A stretch of DNA of 64,000 nucleotides from Hydrogenophaga sp. (GCF_014773545.1 NZ_SDDV01000004.1:124001-188000), one strand, 5' to 3'; numbered from the stretch's first letter, positions 1 to 9,445 are shown. Numbers and translations: made by a program. The notes: a model not told the origin generated them from the letters alone.

Positions 1-1
1 C

Positions 2-649
2 CTGCTGGTGCTGCTGCTCACCCTGTTCGAGCAACCGGCGCGCTTTGGCTTTGCACCCGCGCTCTCTTTCACCGCCTGGCTGGTGCTGACGGTCTACGCG
101 CTGGAGAGCCGGCTCTACCCGCAATTGCAGGCACGCTGGACGCTGGCGGCGCTGGGTGCCGTGGCGCTGCTGCTGGCGCTGGCGTTCCCCGGCCAGCGCT
201 ACCCGGCCGTGCATTCGATCTGGCTGCCGCTGCACTGGGCGCTGGGCATTGCCTCATACGGCTTGGTGGCGGCCGCCGTGCTGCACGCCTGGTTGATGCA
301 GCGCGCCGAAACATCGATGCGCCAGGGTGCATTGCCCGATACCGCCTTGCCCTTGCTGACGCTGGAGCGGCTGACGTTTCGTTTGCTGACGGCCGGTTTT
401 GTCCTGCTCAGCGCCACCTTGCTGGCTGGCTGGTGGATTTCACAGGACTTCGTTCGCGACTGGATGTGGAGTCACAAAACCGCTTTCACCGCGCTTTCCT
501 GGCTCACCCTTGCGCTGCTGCTGTGGGGCCGCTGGCGGCTTGGCTGGCGCGGCCACGTGGCTGCGCGCATGCTGTACGCGGGGGCGGGCTTGTTGCTGCT
601 GGGCTATGCGGGTTCGCGCTTTGTGCTCGAAGTGCTGCTGCGCGTCTGA
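2..649 (+). CDS. CcsA/YpjD-type cytochrome c assembly membrane protein (5' partial)
   Basis: The reading frame is open to the left edge, so the N-terminus lies outside the window; a GTG at position 8 is not a convincing start. The visible 215 or so residues are very hydrophobic with about six membrane spans. A tryptophan-rich segment (WWISQDFVRDWMWSHKT) and conserved histidines (HWALGIASYG, WSHKT) resemble the haem-handling core of CcsA/CcmC/HemX family proteins. Family members usually have about 265-270 residues, so roughly 50 are missing. In betaproteobacteria a member of this family commonly sits just upstream of pilS, as here. A role in cytochrome c maturation or haem handling in the inner membrane is inferred from family; the exact substrate is unknown. 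Confidence 0.75.
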   Translation: MLVLLLTLFEQPARFGFAPALSFTAWLVLTVYALESRLYPQLQARWTLAALGAVALLLALAFPGQRYPAVHSIWLPLHWALGIASYGLVAAAVLHAWLMQRAETSMRQGALPDTALPLLTLERLTFRLLTAGFVLLSATLLAGWWISQDFVRDWMWSHKTAFTALSWLTLALLLWGRWRLGWRGHVAARMLYAGAGLLLLGYAGSRFVLEVLLRV

Positions 650-661
650 AGGAGCCGCCCC

Positions 662-916
662 ATGACCTTGAAATACCTGCTGGTTTTGTTGCTGCTGCTG
701 GTGGCGTTCTGGATTTGGCGCAAGCAGCGTGTGAACCGGCGCCTGGAGCGCGAGCGCGCGGGCGCAGCCCAGACGCAGGCGCTGCGCCAGCCGGCGCCGA
801 TGCTGGCTTGTCTGCACTGCGGCACACATTTGCCCCACAGCGAGGCCGTGCTCGGCCGACAGGGCGCTTATTGCTGCCCCGAGCACCGCCAACAGCACGG
901 GGATGAAGCGCGGTGA
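662..916 (+). CDS. PP0621-like small membrane-anchored putative zinc-binding protein
   Basis: 84 residues preceded by a good ribosome binding site (AAGGAG, spacing about 8). It has one N-terminal transmembrane helix (residues 4-19, LKYLLVLLLLLVAFWIW), a short basic stretch (RKQRVNRRLERER), and a C-terminal CLHCG...CCPEH motif at about residues 50-77 with two Cys pairs that could bind zinc. This architecture matches the small PP0621-type proteins often found next to pilS in beta- and gammaproteobacteria. No biochemical function is established that I know of. Its TGA overlaps the GTG of the next gene (GTGA, 913-916), so it is probably co-translated with pilS. Confidence 0.7.
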   Translation: MTLKYLLVLLLLLVAFWIWRKQRVNRRLERERAGAAQTQALRQPAPMLACLHCGTHLPHSEAVLGRQGAYCCPEHRQQHGDEAR

Positions 917-2625
917 GCCGCGAGACCCCCTCGCAGTTTGCTCCCTCGTGGTTTTCGGCGCAGGACCACAGCAGCGCCGTAGGCAAACAACAGGCGCTTG
1001 GTTTTGTGCGCCTGTGGCGCACCTTCATGCGCGCCCGTCTGTTCATTGCCAGCGTGTTGCTGGCGCTGCAATTGTTCGTGCTGGCCACCCACACCGCAGG
1101 GCCGAGCTGGCTGCTGCTCATCAGCGTGCTGCACCTGGGTGCGGCGCTGGCGGTGCTGTTGTGGCTGCATCCCATCCCCAACAGCCCGCCGCTGCACCCC
1201 CAGTGGCTGCTGACGATTGGCATCGACGTGCTGGTGTTTGCCTGTCTGCAGCACCTCCAGTACGGCGGCATCAGCTATACGCCCTTGTTCGCTCTGCCAG
1301 TGCTGCTGGCCGCCCTGCTGGGCTCGCTCACCCTGGCCTTGACGACGGCTGCCTGCGTCACGCTGCTCTTGCTCGCCGAGGCGGCGCTCGGTGCGTTTTT
1401 TTTCAATGAAGTCTCCTCCGCCCGTTTTTTGCAAGCCGCCCTGACCGGCACCGGCTTCTTTCTGATTGCGCTGCTGGCGCAGCAACTCGCCGTGCGGCTG
1501 GCGCGCCAGGAAGCGCTGACGCAAAGCAGCCAATCCTCTGCCCGTGCGCAGGCCCAAGTCAATGCGCTGGTGATCGAAAATCTGAGCGAGGGTGTGCTGG
1601 TGGTCGATTCCCATGCCGTGGTGCGCAACTCCAACCCGGCCGCACAAGCCATGCTGATGCACCTGCCCCACCCGCAGCAGGCACGAGCACGGTTATCGGC
1701 CCGCGCTGAGTGGGCCGACTTGGCGATGTTGGTGAATAAAACCTTCGTGCTCGGCCAGCCGCAGACGTCCGAGCTCAACCTTGCCATGGACGAAAACCAC
1801 ACCCACCGACTGCGCGTGCGCAGCCGCCTGACCAGCGTCCCGGACGAATCCGAGGCCGGTCTGTGCGTGCTGTTTCTGGAGGACCTGCGCGAGGTCGAAG
1901 CGCGCCTGCGCACCGAAAAGCTAGCCGCCATGGGCCGCTTGTCGGCTGCCGTGGCGCATGAGATTCGCAACCCACTGTCGGCCATTGCGCAGGCCAACGC
2001 CTTGCTGGAGGAGGATGCCAGCCAAGCGACTCAAAAACGCCTGACGCACATGATCGATCAAAACGTGCAGCGGCTCGCGCGCATCGTCGACGACATCCTC
2101 AACGTCGTGCGTGTTCAATCCGGTGCCGCCGATCCGGCAGCGCTGGTATTACCGCTCGATGCGGCGCTGCACCAGATCAGTCGGGAATGGAGCCAGCAAC
2201 ACCAGGTCGGCGCCATCTTAAGCCTGCACACCCGTGCCCCCAGACTGCGGATCGGGTTCGACCACGAGCATCTGCGCCGGTTGCTGGTCAACCTGCTCGA
2301 CAACGCACGGCGCCACTGCAGCGGCGCACCGGCGTCGATTCGTCTGAGCAGCCAGCCCAGCGGCAGCGCCCAGGTGCGCCTGTCGGTCTGGAGCGACGGC
2401 GCGCCGCTGGAGGCAGGCGTGCTGCGTCATTTATTTGAACCTTTTTTCTCCACGGACAGCCGCGCCAGCGGAATGGGCTTGTATATTTGCCGCGAACTGT
2501 GCCAGCGCTACGGCGCACAGATCGCCTACCAACGCCTGCGCCTTGAGCAAGGTCCGGGCAACGAGTTTTACCTGCTCATGCCCGCCGCCGCGCCGCCTCA
2601 CCCGCCCGGACCTGTCACGTCTTGA
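913..2625 (+). CDS. pilS: Sensor histidine kinase PilS
   Basis: 570 residues starting at GTG within the GTGA overlap with the preceding gene. About six membrane helices occupy residues 35-200. A PAS-like region follows (about 215-330, beginning NALVIENLSEGVLVVDSHAVV). The HisKA dimerisation domain has the phosphoacceptor histidine 349 in AHEIRNPLSAI, and the C-terminal HATPase domain carries the DNARRH N-box and SGMGLYI G-box. Together with the adjacent sigma-54 activator this is the PilS-PilR pair, which in Pseudomonas senses PilA in the inner membrane and controls type IV pilus transcription. No pil structural gene lies in the window, so the targets must be elsewhere. The six-helix input domain fits PilS rather than a generic NtrB. 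Confidence 0.88.
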   Translation: MSRETPSQFAPSWFSAQDHSSAVGKQQALGFVRLWRTFMRARLFIASVLLALQLFVLATHTAGPSWLLLISVLHLGAALAVLLWLHPIPNSPPLHPQWLLTIGIDVLVFACLQHLQYGGISYTPLFALPVLLAALLGSLTLALTTAACVTLLLLAEAALGAFFFNEVSSARFLQAALTGTGFFLIALLAQQLAVRLARQEALTQSSQSSARAQAQVNALVIENLSEGVLVVDSHAVVRNSNPAAQAMLMHLPHPQQARARLSARAEWADLAMLVNKTFVLGQPQTSELNLAMDENHTHRLRVRSRLTSVPDESEAGLCVLFLEDLREVEARLRTEKLAAMGRLSAAVAHEIRNPLSAIAQANALLEEDASQATQKRLTHMIDQNVQRLARIVDDILNVVRVQSGAADPAALVLPLDAALHQISREWSQQHQVGAILSLHTRAPRLRIGFDHEHLRRLLVNLLDNARRHCSGAPASIRLSSQPSGSAQVRLSVWSDGAPLEAGVLRHLFEPFFSTDSRASGMGLYICRELCQRYGAQIAYQRLRLEQGPGNEFYLLMPAAAPPHPPGPVTS

Positions 2626-2633
2626 GCCAGCCC

Positions 2634-4091
2634 ATGCCTACCAGCCCCCGCTTGCTTGTGGTGGACGACGAGCCCGACCTGTGCACCCTGTACGAACTGT
2701 GCTTGCTGCGCGAGGGCTATGCGGTGGTGTGTGCGCGCGATCTGGCGCAAGCGCGCAACCTGCTGGCGCAGCAATGCTTTGACGTGCTGATCACCGATAT
2801 GCGGCTGCCTGACGGTCTGGGTCTGGCGCTGCTGGACGAACTCAACCAGGCGCAGCGAGCAGAGAAAAGCATCGTCATCACCGCCTACGGTTCGGCTGAG
2901 AATGCGGTCCAATCGTTGAAATTGGGTGCCTTTGACTACCTGACCAAACCGGTTGACCTCAAGCAGTTGCGCGCCACCGTCGCTGCAGCCCTGCAAAGCC
3001 GGCCACGGCAAACCGCTTGTGAGCCGGGTCAAAGCGCGCTGCGCACGTCCCGCTCGCAGGACGCAGCAAGAGGTGCGGCGCAGTCGGCGCTGGAGCGCCT
3101 GGTCGGATCGGCGCCGAGCGTGCTGCAAATCAAAAACCGGATCATCAAGGTTGCCGCCAGCATGGCGCCGGTGCTGATCGTGGGCGAATCGGGCACCGGC
3201 AAGGAACTGGTGGCGCGCGCGGTGCATGCGTGCAGCCACCGCGCCAGCGGCGCGCTGGTAGCGGTCAATTGCGGCGCCATACCCGAGCACCTGATCGAGG
3301 CCGAATTTTTTGGCGTGCGCAAAGGTGCTTATACCGGCGCCACGCAAGACCGCAACGGCTATTTCCAGGCCGCCCAGGGCGGCAGCCTGCTGCTGGACGA
3401 AATTGGCGACCTGCCGCTGCCCATGCAGGCCAAGTTGCTGCGCGTGATTCAAGAGCGCCGCGTGCGCCCCCTGGGCAGCACGCAGGAAGAAGCGCTGGAC
3501 GTGCGCTTGATCAGCGCCACCCACCGCGATCTGGCAGCCATGGTCCAGCGCGGCGAATTTCGGCAAGACCTGTTTTACCGCCTGAACGTGATCGAGCTGC
3601 GCACCCCGGCGCTGCGCGAGCGGCGCGAAGACCTGCCCGCGCTGGCGCGCGCGCTGCTGCAACGCCTCTGCGCCGAATCGGGTCAGCACGCGCCCGAGCT
3701 GGCGGCGCAGGCGCTGGCCTGGCTGGCGGCGCGCGAGCTGCCGGGCAATGTGCGCGAACTCGAAAACCTGCTGCAGCGCGCACTGGCGCTCAGCGACGGC
3801 CGCACACTGGATCTGGCCGATTTTGACGACGCTGCGCCGGTGTCGGCCGGCGCCGCGTCGCCTGCGAGTGCGCCCGCCCACAGCGACGTCGGGGTGCCGT
3901 CCGACCTGCAAGCCTATCTGGACGAGCAAGAGCGTCAGGTGCTGCAAAAAGCCTTGCAAGAGGCCGATTTCAACCGCACCGCGGCAGCGGCCCGGCTGGG
4001 GCTGAACCTGCGCCAGATGCGCTACCGCATCCAACGGCTCGGCATTGTCGTTCCCGCGCAGGCCAGCTCGGAGGATGAGCATGGCGTCTGA
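2634..4091 (+). CDS. pilR: Sigma-54-dependent response regulator PilR
   Basis: A three-domain NtrC-family activator. The receiver spans about residues 5-120 with acidic pocket D11/D12, phosphoacceptor D55 (VLITDMRLPDG) and a conserved lysine in LTKPVD. The AAA+ domain has Walker A GESGTGKE (about 184-191), the sigma-54 contact loop GAYTGA (about 231-236), Walker B LLLDEIGDL and RELPGNVRELENL. The C-terminus is a Fis-type helix-turn-helix (FNRTAAAARLGLNLRQMRYRIQRL). ATG 2634 is chosen; an in-frame TTG at 2622 would give a TTGA overlap with pilS and cannot be excluded. It is expected to activate pilA-type promoters when phosphorylated by PilS. A linker of about 45 residues separates receiver and ATPase. 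Confidence 0.88.
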   Translation: MPTSPRLLVVDDEPDLCTLYELCLLREGYAVVCARDLAQARNLLAQQCFDVLITDMRLPDGLGLALLDELNQAQRAEKSIVITAYGSAENAVQSLKLGAFDYLTKPVDLKQLRATVAAALQSRPRQTACEPGQSALRTSRSQDAARGAAQSALERLVGSAPSVLQIKNRIIKVAASMAPVLIVGESGTGKELVARAVHACSHRASGALVAVNCGAIPEHLIEAEFFGVRKGAYTGATQDRNGYFQAAQGGSLLLDEIGDLPLPMQAKLLRVIQERRVRPLGSTQEEALDVRLISATHRDLAAMVQRGEFRQDLFYRLNVIELRTPALRERREDLPALARALLQRLCAESGQHAPELAAQALAWLAARELPGNVRELENLLQRALALSDGRTLDLADFDDAAPVSAGAASPASAPAHSDVGVPSDLQAYLDEQERQVLQKALQEADFNRTAAAARLGLNLRQMRYRIQRLGIVVPAQASSEDEHGV

Positions 4092-4692
4092 GCCGTTCCC
4101 GGGCAACGCCACGACCGACTGGAGCGGCGGCTGGCTGCGCGCGGCCCGGCGCTGCGAGTCATCCCATTTCGGCCCACGCCCGGCACAGACCGACGTCGAT
4201 CTGATCGTCGTCCACGCCATCAGCTTGCCGCCCGGTGAATACGGCGGCGACCAGGTCGAACAATTTTTTGCCCACCGGCTCGACTGGCTGGCCCACCCTT
4301 ATTTCGAGCACCTGCGCGGCCTGAGGGTATCGGCACATTTTTTCATTCGGCGCGACGGCGCGCTGCTGCAGTTCGTCGACGCCGATGCCCGCGCCTGGCA
4401 CGCCGGCGCATCGAGCTGGCGCGGCCGCGAGCAGTGCAACGACCACTCGATCGGCATCGAACTCGAGGGACTGGAGGGCGATCGCTTCGAGTCGGCCCAG
4501 TACGCCCGCCTGGCCCACCTGTGCAACAGCCTGCGCCAGCGCTACCCGATCGCGCACGTCGTCGGCCACGAACACATCGCCCCTGGGCGCAAACACGACC
4601 CGGGCGCCGGATTCGACTGGCCGCTGTTGCAGCGCCTGCTGGGCTGGCCGAGTGAATGCGTTGCACCCGGCACCAGCGCAGGTTCAGGCTAA
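4081..4692 (+). CDS. ampD: 1,6-anhydro-N-acetylmuramyl-L-alanine amidase AmpD
   Basis: 203 residues, the usual AmpD size. The enzyme cleaves the stem peptide from anhydro-muropeptides in the cytoplasm during cell-wall recycling; in bacteria with AmpC its loss raises beta-lactamase expression. Visible signatures are the N-terminal GGWLRAAR with SHFGPRP, the zinc ligand H45 in VVHAISLP, the NDHSIGIELEG block, and the C-terminal VGHEHIAPGRKHDPG carrying the remaining His and Asp zinc ligands. There is no signal peptide, as expected for cytoplasmic AmpD rather than AmiD. Start: GGAGG at 4070-4074 sits 6 nt before ATG 4081. It overlaps the end of pilR by 11 bp, so it is probably the last gene of this operon. 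Confidence 0.92.
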   Translation: MASEPFPGNATTDWSGGWLRAARRCESSHFGPRPAQTDVDLIVVHAISLPPGEYGGDQVEQFFAHRLDWLAHPYFEHLRGLRVSAHFFIRRDGALLQFVDADARAWHAGASSWRGREQCNDHSIGIELEGLEGDRFESAQYARLAHLCNSLRQRYPIAHVVGHEHIAPGRKHDPGAGFDWPLLQRLLGWPSECVAPGTSAGSG

Positions 4693-4748
4693 GTCCTGCG
4701 CCAGGCTTCTGGTCCAGCTTTTCCTTGCGGCAGAATTTTTTTTCTCAA

Positions 4749-4796
4749 ACACTACCGGTAGTGGCTTGATATAGGGCGGCACACCATATATAGTGT
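4749..4796 (+). promoter_or_regulatory. Tandem NrdR boxes upstream of nrdAB
   Basis: Two 16-bp near-palindromes: ACACTACCGGTAGTGG at 4749-4764 and ACACCATATATAGTGT at 4781-4796. The second matches the consensus NrdR box ACACWATATATWGTGT at all but one position; the first keeps the ACAC and GTGG ends. Their starts are exactly 32 bp apart, about three helical turns, the usual spacing of paired NrdR sites. NrdR is an ATP-cone repressor of ribonucleotide reductase operons, so nrdA-nrdB below is probably repressed by it when dATP is abundant. nrdR itself is not in the window. Confidence 0.88.
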
Positions 4797-4956
4797 CGTT
4801 GTCGTCAACTCACAAACGTCAGAACCGCGTCGATGGCGCCCTCCAGCGCCCTGCCCCAGCAGCTTTCACCCGTATTCTCTGCCTTTGCACCGCTTCGGCT
4901 CCTGCCCGCCCGCTGCCCCATGCGGTGGCCGCGCACCCCACCACACCCAAACAAGC

Positions 4957-7809
4957 ATGCTGACCGCCCCCTCCAACCCATCGTCCAACACCGCCCTGCG
5001 CGCGAGCACCCACGCCATGCCAGCCGCAGCGGCCAGTTCCGAGTTCTCCCACTATCAAATCATCCGCCGCAACGGCGCGGTGGTGCCCTTTGAGCCGAGC
5101 AAAATAGCGGTGGCGCTGATGAAGGCTTTTTTGGCCGTGCACGGCACCCAGGGCGCGGCATCGGCCAGCGTGCGCGAGACGGTCGACACGCTGACCCAGA
5201 CCGTGGTGCGTGCCCTGCTGCGCTCACGCCCAGGCGGCGGCACCTTCCACATCGAAGACGTGCAAGACCAGGTGGAACTGGGCCTGATGCGCGGTGGCCA
5301 GCACGAAGTCGCGCGTGCCTACGTGCTGTACCGCGAACGCCGCGCGCAAGAGCGCGCCGCCCAGGGCCAGCGGCAAACGCCTGCGCCCGCCGCACCACTG
5401 CACGTGATCGACGCTGGCGAACGCGTGCCGCTGGATCTGCAGCGGCTGCAGCACCTGATCGAAGCCGCCTGCGCCGGCCTGAGCCCGGACGTCTTGGCCG
5501 CTCCCATCCTGGCCGAGACCAAGCGCAACCTGTACGATGGCGTGCCGATCGAGGAGGTCTACAAGGCCGCCATTTTGGCCGCACGTACGCAAATCGAGCG
5601 CGACCCCGATTACAGCTTTGCCACCGCGCGCCTGCTGCTGCACACCATCGCGCGCGAGGTGCTGGGCGAGGAAGTGAGCGCGGCCGAGCTGGGCGCGCGC
5701 TACGCCGAACACTTTCCGCTGTTGATCAAAAAAGGGGTGGAGCACGAGCTGCTCGATGCAAGACTGCTGCAATTCGACCTGACGCGCCTGGGCGCGGCAC
5801 TCAAGCCCGAGCGCGACCTGCAGTTCGATTACCTGGGCCTGCAAACCCTGTATGACCGCTATTTTTTGCACCTGCGCAAGACCCGCATCGAACTGCCGCA
5901 GTCTTTCTTCATGCGCGTGGCCATGGGCCTGGCGCTGGGTGAGATCGACCGCGAAGCGCGTGCGATCGAGTTCTACGAGCTGCTGTCTTCGTTCGACTTC
6001 ATGTCCAGCACGCCCACGCTGTTCAACAGCGGCACGCGCCGCTCGCAGCTCTCGAGCTGCTACCTGAGCACCGTGCCCGACGACCTGGACGGGATTTACG
6101 AGTCGATCAAAGAAAACGCGTTGCTATCGAAATTCGCCGGCGGCCTGGGCAACGACTGGACGCGGGTACGCGCGCTGGGCGCGCACATCAAGGGCACCAA
6201 CGGCGAATCGCAAGGCGTGGTGCCCTTTCTCAAGGTGGTCAACGACACCGCGGTGGCCGTCAATCAGGGCGGCAAACGCAAGGGCGCGGTCTGCGCCTAC
6301 CTGGAAACCTGGCACCTGGACATCGAAGAATTCCTGGAGCTGCGCAAAAACACCGGCGACGACCGGCGCCGCACGCACGACATGAACACGGCGAACTGGA
6401 TTCCCGACCTGTTCATGAAGCGCGTGCTGGAAAAAGGCGACTGGAGCCTGTTCTCGCCCAACGACGTGCCCGACCTGCACGACAAATTCGGCGCCGACTT
6501 TGAACAAGCCTATGTGGCCTACGAAGCCAAGGCCGCGCGCGGCGAGATCAGGCCCTACCGCAAAGTGCCGGCCAGCGACCTGTGGCGCAAGATGCTGTCT
6601 ATGCTGTTCGAGACCGGCCACCCCTGGATCACCTTCAAAGACGCCTGCAACGTGCGCAGCCCGCAGCAACACGTCGGCGTGGTGCACAGCTCTAACCTGT
6701 GCACCGAGATCACGCTCAACACCAGCGACAGCGAAACCGCGGTCTGCAACCTGGGCTCGATCAACCTGCAAAAACACATCAGGAACGGCGCGCTCGACCA
6801 CGACAAGCTGCAACAAACCATTGCCACCGCGATGCGCATGCTCGACAACGTGATCGACATCAACTACTACGCGGTCAAAAAGGCACGCGACGCCAACCTG
6901 CGCCACCGCCCGGTGGGCCTGGGCCTGATGGGCTTTCAAGACGCGCTCTACGAGTTGCGCATTCCCTACGCCAGCCAGGCGGCAGTGGAGTTCGCCGACC
7001 GCTCGATGGAAGCGATCTGCTACCACGCCTACTGGGCCAGCACCGAACTTGCCCGCGAGCGCGGCCGCTACAGCAGCTTCAAAGGTTCGCTCTGGGACCA
7101 GGGCGTGCTGCCGCTAGACACGCTGGAACTGCTGAGCCAGGCGCGCGGCGGCTACGTCGATCTGGAGCGCAGCAGCACGCTAGACTGGGACGCCCTGCGA
7201 CGGAAAATCGCTGCCGACGGCATGCGCAATTCCAACTGCGTGGCGATTGCGCCCACCGCCACCATCTCCAACATCGTCGGCGTCGACGCCTCGATCGAAC
7301 CCTGCTTTGGCAACCTGTCGGTCAAGTCCAACCTATCGGGCGAATTCACCATCATCAACGGCTACTTGGTGCGCGACTTAAAGCGCCTTGGCCTGTGGGA
7401 CGACGTGATGGTGATGGACCTGAAACACTTTGACGGCTCGCTGCGCGCGCTCGACCGCGTGCCGCAAGACATTAGAGCACTCTACGCCACCGCGTTCGAA
7501 ATTGAACCGCTGTGGCTGGTGGAAGCCGCCGCACGGCGCCAGAAGTGGATCGACCAGGCGCAAAGCCTCAACATCTACATGGCCGGTGCCTCGGGCAAGA
7601 AACTCGACGAGACCTACAAGCTGGCTTGGCTGCGCGGGCTCAAAACCACCTACTACCTGCGCACCACTTCGGCCACGCAGGCGGAAAAATCAACCGGCCG
7701 CACCGGCCAGTTGAACGCGGTTTCGGTGCATGGCAGCGAGGCCACCCCCGTGGCCAGCGACGTGAAATTTTGCGCCATCAACGACCCCGGCTGCGAAGCC
7801 TGCCAGTAA
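4957..7809 (+). CDS. nrdA: Class Ia ribonucleoside-diphosphate reductase, alpha subunit
   Basis: 950 residues. This subunit reduces ribonucleoside diphosphates to deoxyribonucleotides using the radical delivered by NrdB. An ATP-cone near the N-terminus (YQIIRRNGAVVPFEPSKIAV) provides dATP inhibition. Catalytic-domain signatures are SSCYLSTVPDDLDGIY, the NLCTEITLNTSDSETAVCNLGS stretch with two active-site cysteines and the radical-site residues between them, and the C-terminal redox pair GCEACQ. The start is uncertain: the frame is open upstream to 4885, ATG 4957 has only a weak ribosome binding site, and ATG 5017 would trim a low-complexity Ala/Ser segment. Two NrdR boxes lie about 160-200 bp upstream. 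nrdB follows after 141 bp and is probably co-transcribed. Confidence 0.93.
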   Translation: MLTAPSNPSSNTALRASTHAMPAAAASSEFSHYQIIRRNGAVVPFEPSKIAVALMKAFLAVHGTQGAASASVRETVDTLTQTVVRALLRSRPGGGTFHIEDVQDQVELGLMRGGQHEVARAYVLYRERRAQERAAQGQRQTPAPAAPLHVIDAGERVPLDLQRLQHLIEAACAGLSPDVLAAPILAETKRNLYDGVPIEEVYKAAILAARTQIERDPDYSFATARLLLHTIAREVLGEEVSAAELGARYAEHFPLLIKKGVEHELLDARLLQFDLTRLGAALKPERDLQFDYLGLQTLYDRYFLHLRKTRIELPQSFFMRVAMGLALGEIDREARAIEFYELLSSFDFMSSTPTLFNSGTRRSQLSSCYLSTVPDDLDGIYESIKENALLSKFAGGLGNDWTRVRALGAHIKGTNGESQGVVPFLKVVNDTAVAVNQGGKRKGAVCAYLETWHLDIEEFLELRKNTGDDRRRTHDMNTANWIPDLFMKRVLEKGDWSLFSPNDVPDLHDKFGADFEQAYVAYEAKAARGEIRPYRKVPASDLWRKMLSMLFETGHPWITFKDACNVRSPQQHVGVVHSSNLCTEITLNTSDSETAVCNLGSINLQKHIRNGALDHDKLQQTIATAMRMLDNVIDINYYAVKKARDANLRHRPVGLGLMGFQDALYELRIPYASQAAVEFADRSMEAICYHAYWASTELARERGRYSSFKGSLWDQGVLPLDTLELLSQARGGYVDLERSSTLDWDALRRKIAADGMRNSNCVAIAPTATISNIVGVDASIEPCFGNLSVKSNLSGEFTIINGYLVRDLKRLGLWDDVMVMDLKHFDGSLRALDRVPQDIRALYATAFEIEPLWLVEAAARRQKWIDQAQSLNIYMAGASGKKLDETYKLAWLRGLKTTYYLRTTSATQAEKSTGRTGQLNAVSVHGSEATPVASDVKFCAINDPGCEACQ

Positions 7810-7950
7810 AGCCCAGGCCGTTGGCACCCCGGGGCAAACCCCGCTTGTGATGCAAGACCGCAACAGCCAACGCCACCCCCTCGCATCCCTGGCAGGCTTT
7901 ACTTTGCCAGTGGTGCGGCCTCCTCGATAATTCACCGCATTGGACCGACC

Positions 7951-9042
7951 ATGTTGACCTGGGACGAACCCGCCACACCCGCCAGCAAGCCAGCGATCAG
8001 CCCCCTGATGCCGGCCGCCAGCGTACAGCGCGTCAACGCGGCCGACAAGCGCATCATCAACGGCAAGACCGACGTCAATCAACTGGTGCCGTTCAAGTAC
8101 AAATGGGCCTGGGAAAAATACCTCGCCAGCTGCGCCAACCACTGGATGCCGCAAGAAGTCAACATGAGCCGCGACATCGCGCTCTGGAAAGATCCGAATG
8201 GCCTGAGCGAAGACGAGCGCCGCATCGTCAAACGCAACCTGGGTTTTTTCACCACCGCCGATTCGCTGGCGGCCAACAACATCGTGCTCGGCACCTACCG
8301 CCACATCACCGCACCCGAGTGCCGCCAGTTCCTGCTGCGCCAGGCGTTTGAGGAAGCCATCCACACCCACGCCTACCAGTACATCGTCGAGTCGCTCGGG
8401 CTGGACGAATCCGAGATTTTCAACGCCTACAACGAAATCCAGTCGATCCGCGACAAGGACGAGTTCCTGATCCCCTTCATCGAGGCGATCATGGACCCGC
8501 ACTTCAACACCGGCTCGCCCGAGAACGACCAGACGCTGCTGAAAAGCCTGATCGTCTTCGCCTGCCTGATGGAAGGCCTGTTCTTCTACGTCGGCTTCAC
8601 GCAGATTCTGGCGCTGGGGCGGCAGAACAAAATGACTGGAGCCGCCGAACAGTACCAGTACATCCTGCGCGACGAATCGATGCACTGCAATTTCGGCATC
8701 GACCTGATCAACGCCATCAAACTCGAAAATCCGCTGCTGTGGACCGCCGAATTCAAGGCCGAGATCAAGGCGCTGTTCATTCAGGCGGTCGAACTGGAAT
8801 ACCGCTACGCCGAAGACACCATGCCGCGCGGCGTGCTGGGCATGAACGCTTCCATGTTCAAGGGCTATCTGCGCTTCATTGCCAACCGGCGCGCGACGCA
8901 AATTGGTCTGGAGCCCATGTTTGGCCACGAAGAAAACCCGTTTCCCTGGATGAGCGAGATGATCGACCTGAAAAAGGAACGTAATTTCTTCGAAACCCGC
9001 GTGATCGAATACCAGACCGGCGGCTCATTGTCCTGGGACTGA
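7951..9042 (+). CDS. nrdB: Class Ia ribonucleoside-diphosphate reductase, beta subunit
   Basis: 363 residues. The R2 subunit holds the diiron centre and stable tyrosyl radical needed by NrdA. All ligands can be read: D104 (TTADSL), E135 and H138 ([10 protein letters not shown]), a glutamate in CLMEGLFF, and Glu/His in RDESMHC. Y142, four residues after H138, is the radical tyrosine, so this is a conventional tyrosyl-radical R2 and not the radical-lacking Ic type. The C-terminus (GGSLSWD) is the acidic/aromatic tail that docks on NrdA. ATG 7951 is used; no strong ribosome binding site is visible. Confidence 0.94.
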   Translation: MLTWDEPATPASKPAISPLMPAASVQRVNAADKRIINGKTDVNQLVPFKYKWAWEKYLASCANHWMPQEVNMSRDIALWKDPNGLSEDERRIVKRNLGFFTTADSLAANNIVLGTYRHITAPECRQFLLRQAFEEAIHTHAYQYIVESLGLDESEIFNAYNEIQSIRDKDEFLIPFIEAIMDPHFNTGSPENDQTLLKSLIVFACLMEGLFFYVGFTQILALGRQNKMTGAAEQYQYILRDESMHCNFGIDLINAIKLENPLLWTAEFKAEIKALFIQAVELEYRYAEDTMPRGVLGMNASMFKGYLRFIANRRATQIGLEPMFGHEENPFPWMSEMIDLKKERNFFETRVIEYQTGGSLSWD

Positions 9043-9247
9043 GCTTGTGCTTGCTGCCGCAATGCCTCGTTTTGCATTCAAAACCATTTCTTCAATGCGG
9101 CATTTTTCGAGGTTTGGTTTTTACACCGAATTCAACTCGTCGGAGTCGAATGCGTGGCGCTCAGCCATCCGAGCCCCGGCCTTGAATCACTTCGCCGGCA
9201 CCAGCACCGGTTGAAGTGTCCCATGCAACGTGAACCAGGAGAACACC

Positions 9248-9445
9248 ATGGCAACTGCGAAAAAATCAACGGCTGCACCGGCCGCGCCCACCAAGAAAGC
9301 CGCTGCAACCGTGCCCAACACCGCTGCGGCGGCGGTGAAGAAAACGGCACCCGCGAAAAAGACACCCGCCGCAGCGGCCGAAGCGGCGCACACCACGCTC
9401 AATCCGCATGCAGCCTGGCCGTTTCCGACGTCGAAAAAGCCTTGA
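9248..9445 (+). CDS. Small Lys/Ala/Pro-rich histone-H1-like protein
   Basis: 65 residues, starting at ATG with CAGGAG 8-13 nt upstream. The first 48 residues are almost entirely Ala, Lys, Pro and Thr, with repeated KKxAA/PAKK motifs as in bacterial histone-H1-like (KAA) proteins. The last part (AHTTLNPHAAWPFPTSKKP) is different and looks like a conserved tail. The protein is strongly basic and probably disordered. A nucleoid or DNA-associated role is only inferred from composition; I do not recognise a named family. It stands alone about 200 bp after nrdB. The good ribosome binding site and codon use support a real gene. Confidence 0.6.
   Translation: MATAKKSTAAPAAPTKKAAATVPNTAAAAVKKTAPAKKTPAAAAEAAHTTLNPHAAWPFPTSKKP

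Noticed and set aside
2598-4220. A 540-codon minus-strand frame across pilR
   Set aside because: Antisense shadow of a complete sigma-54 activator.
9056-9108. Possible terminator after nrdB (GCCGCA / TGCGGC followed by ATTTTT)
   Set aside because: Only a 6-bp stem with a loop of about 30 nt; too weak to report as a terminator.
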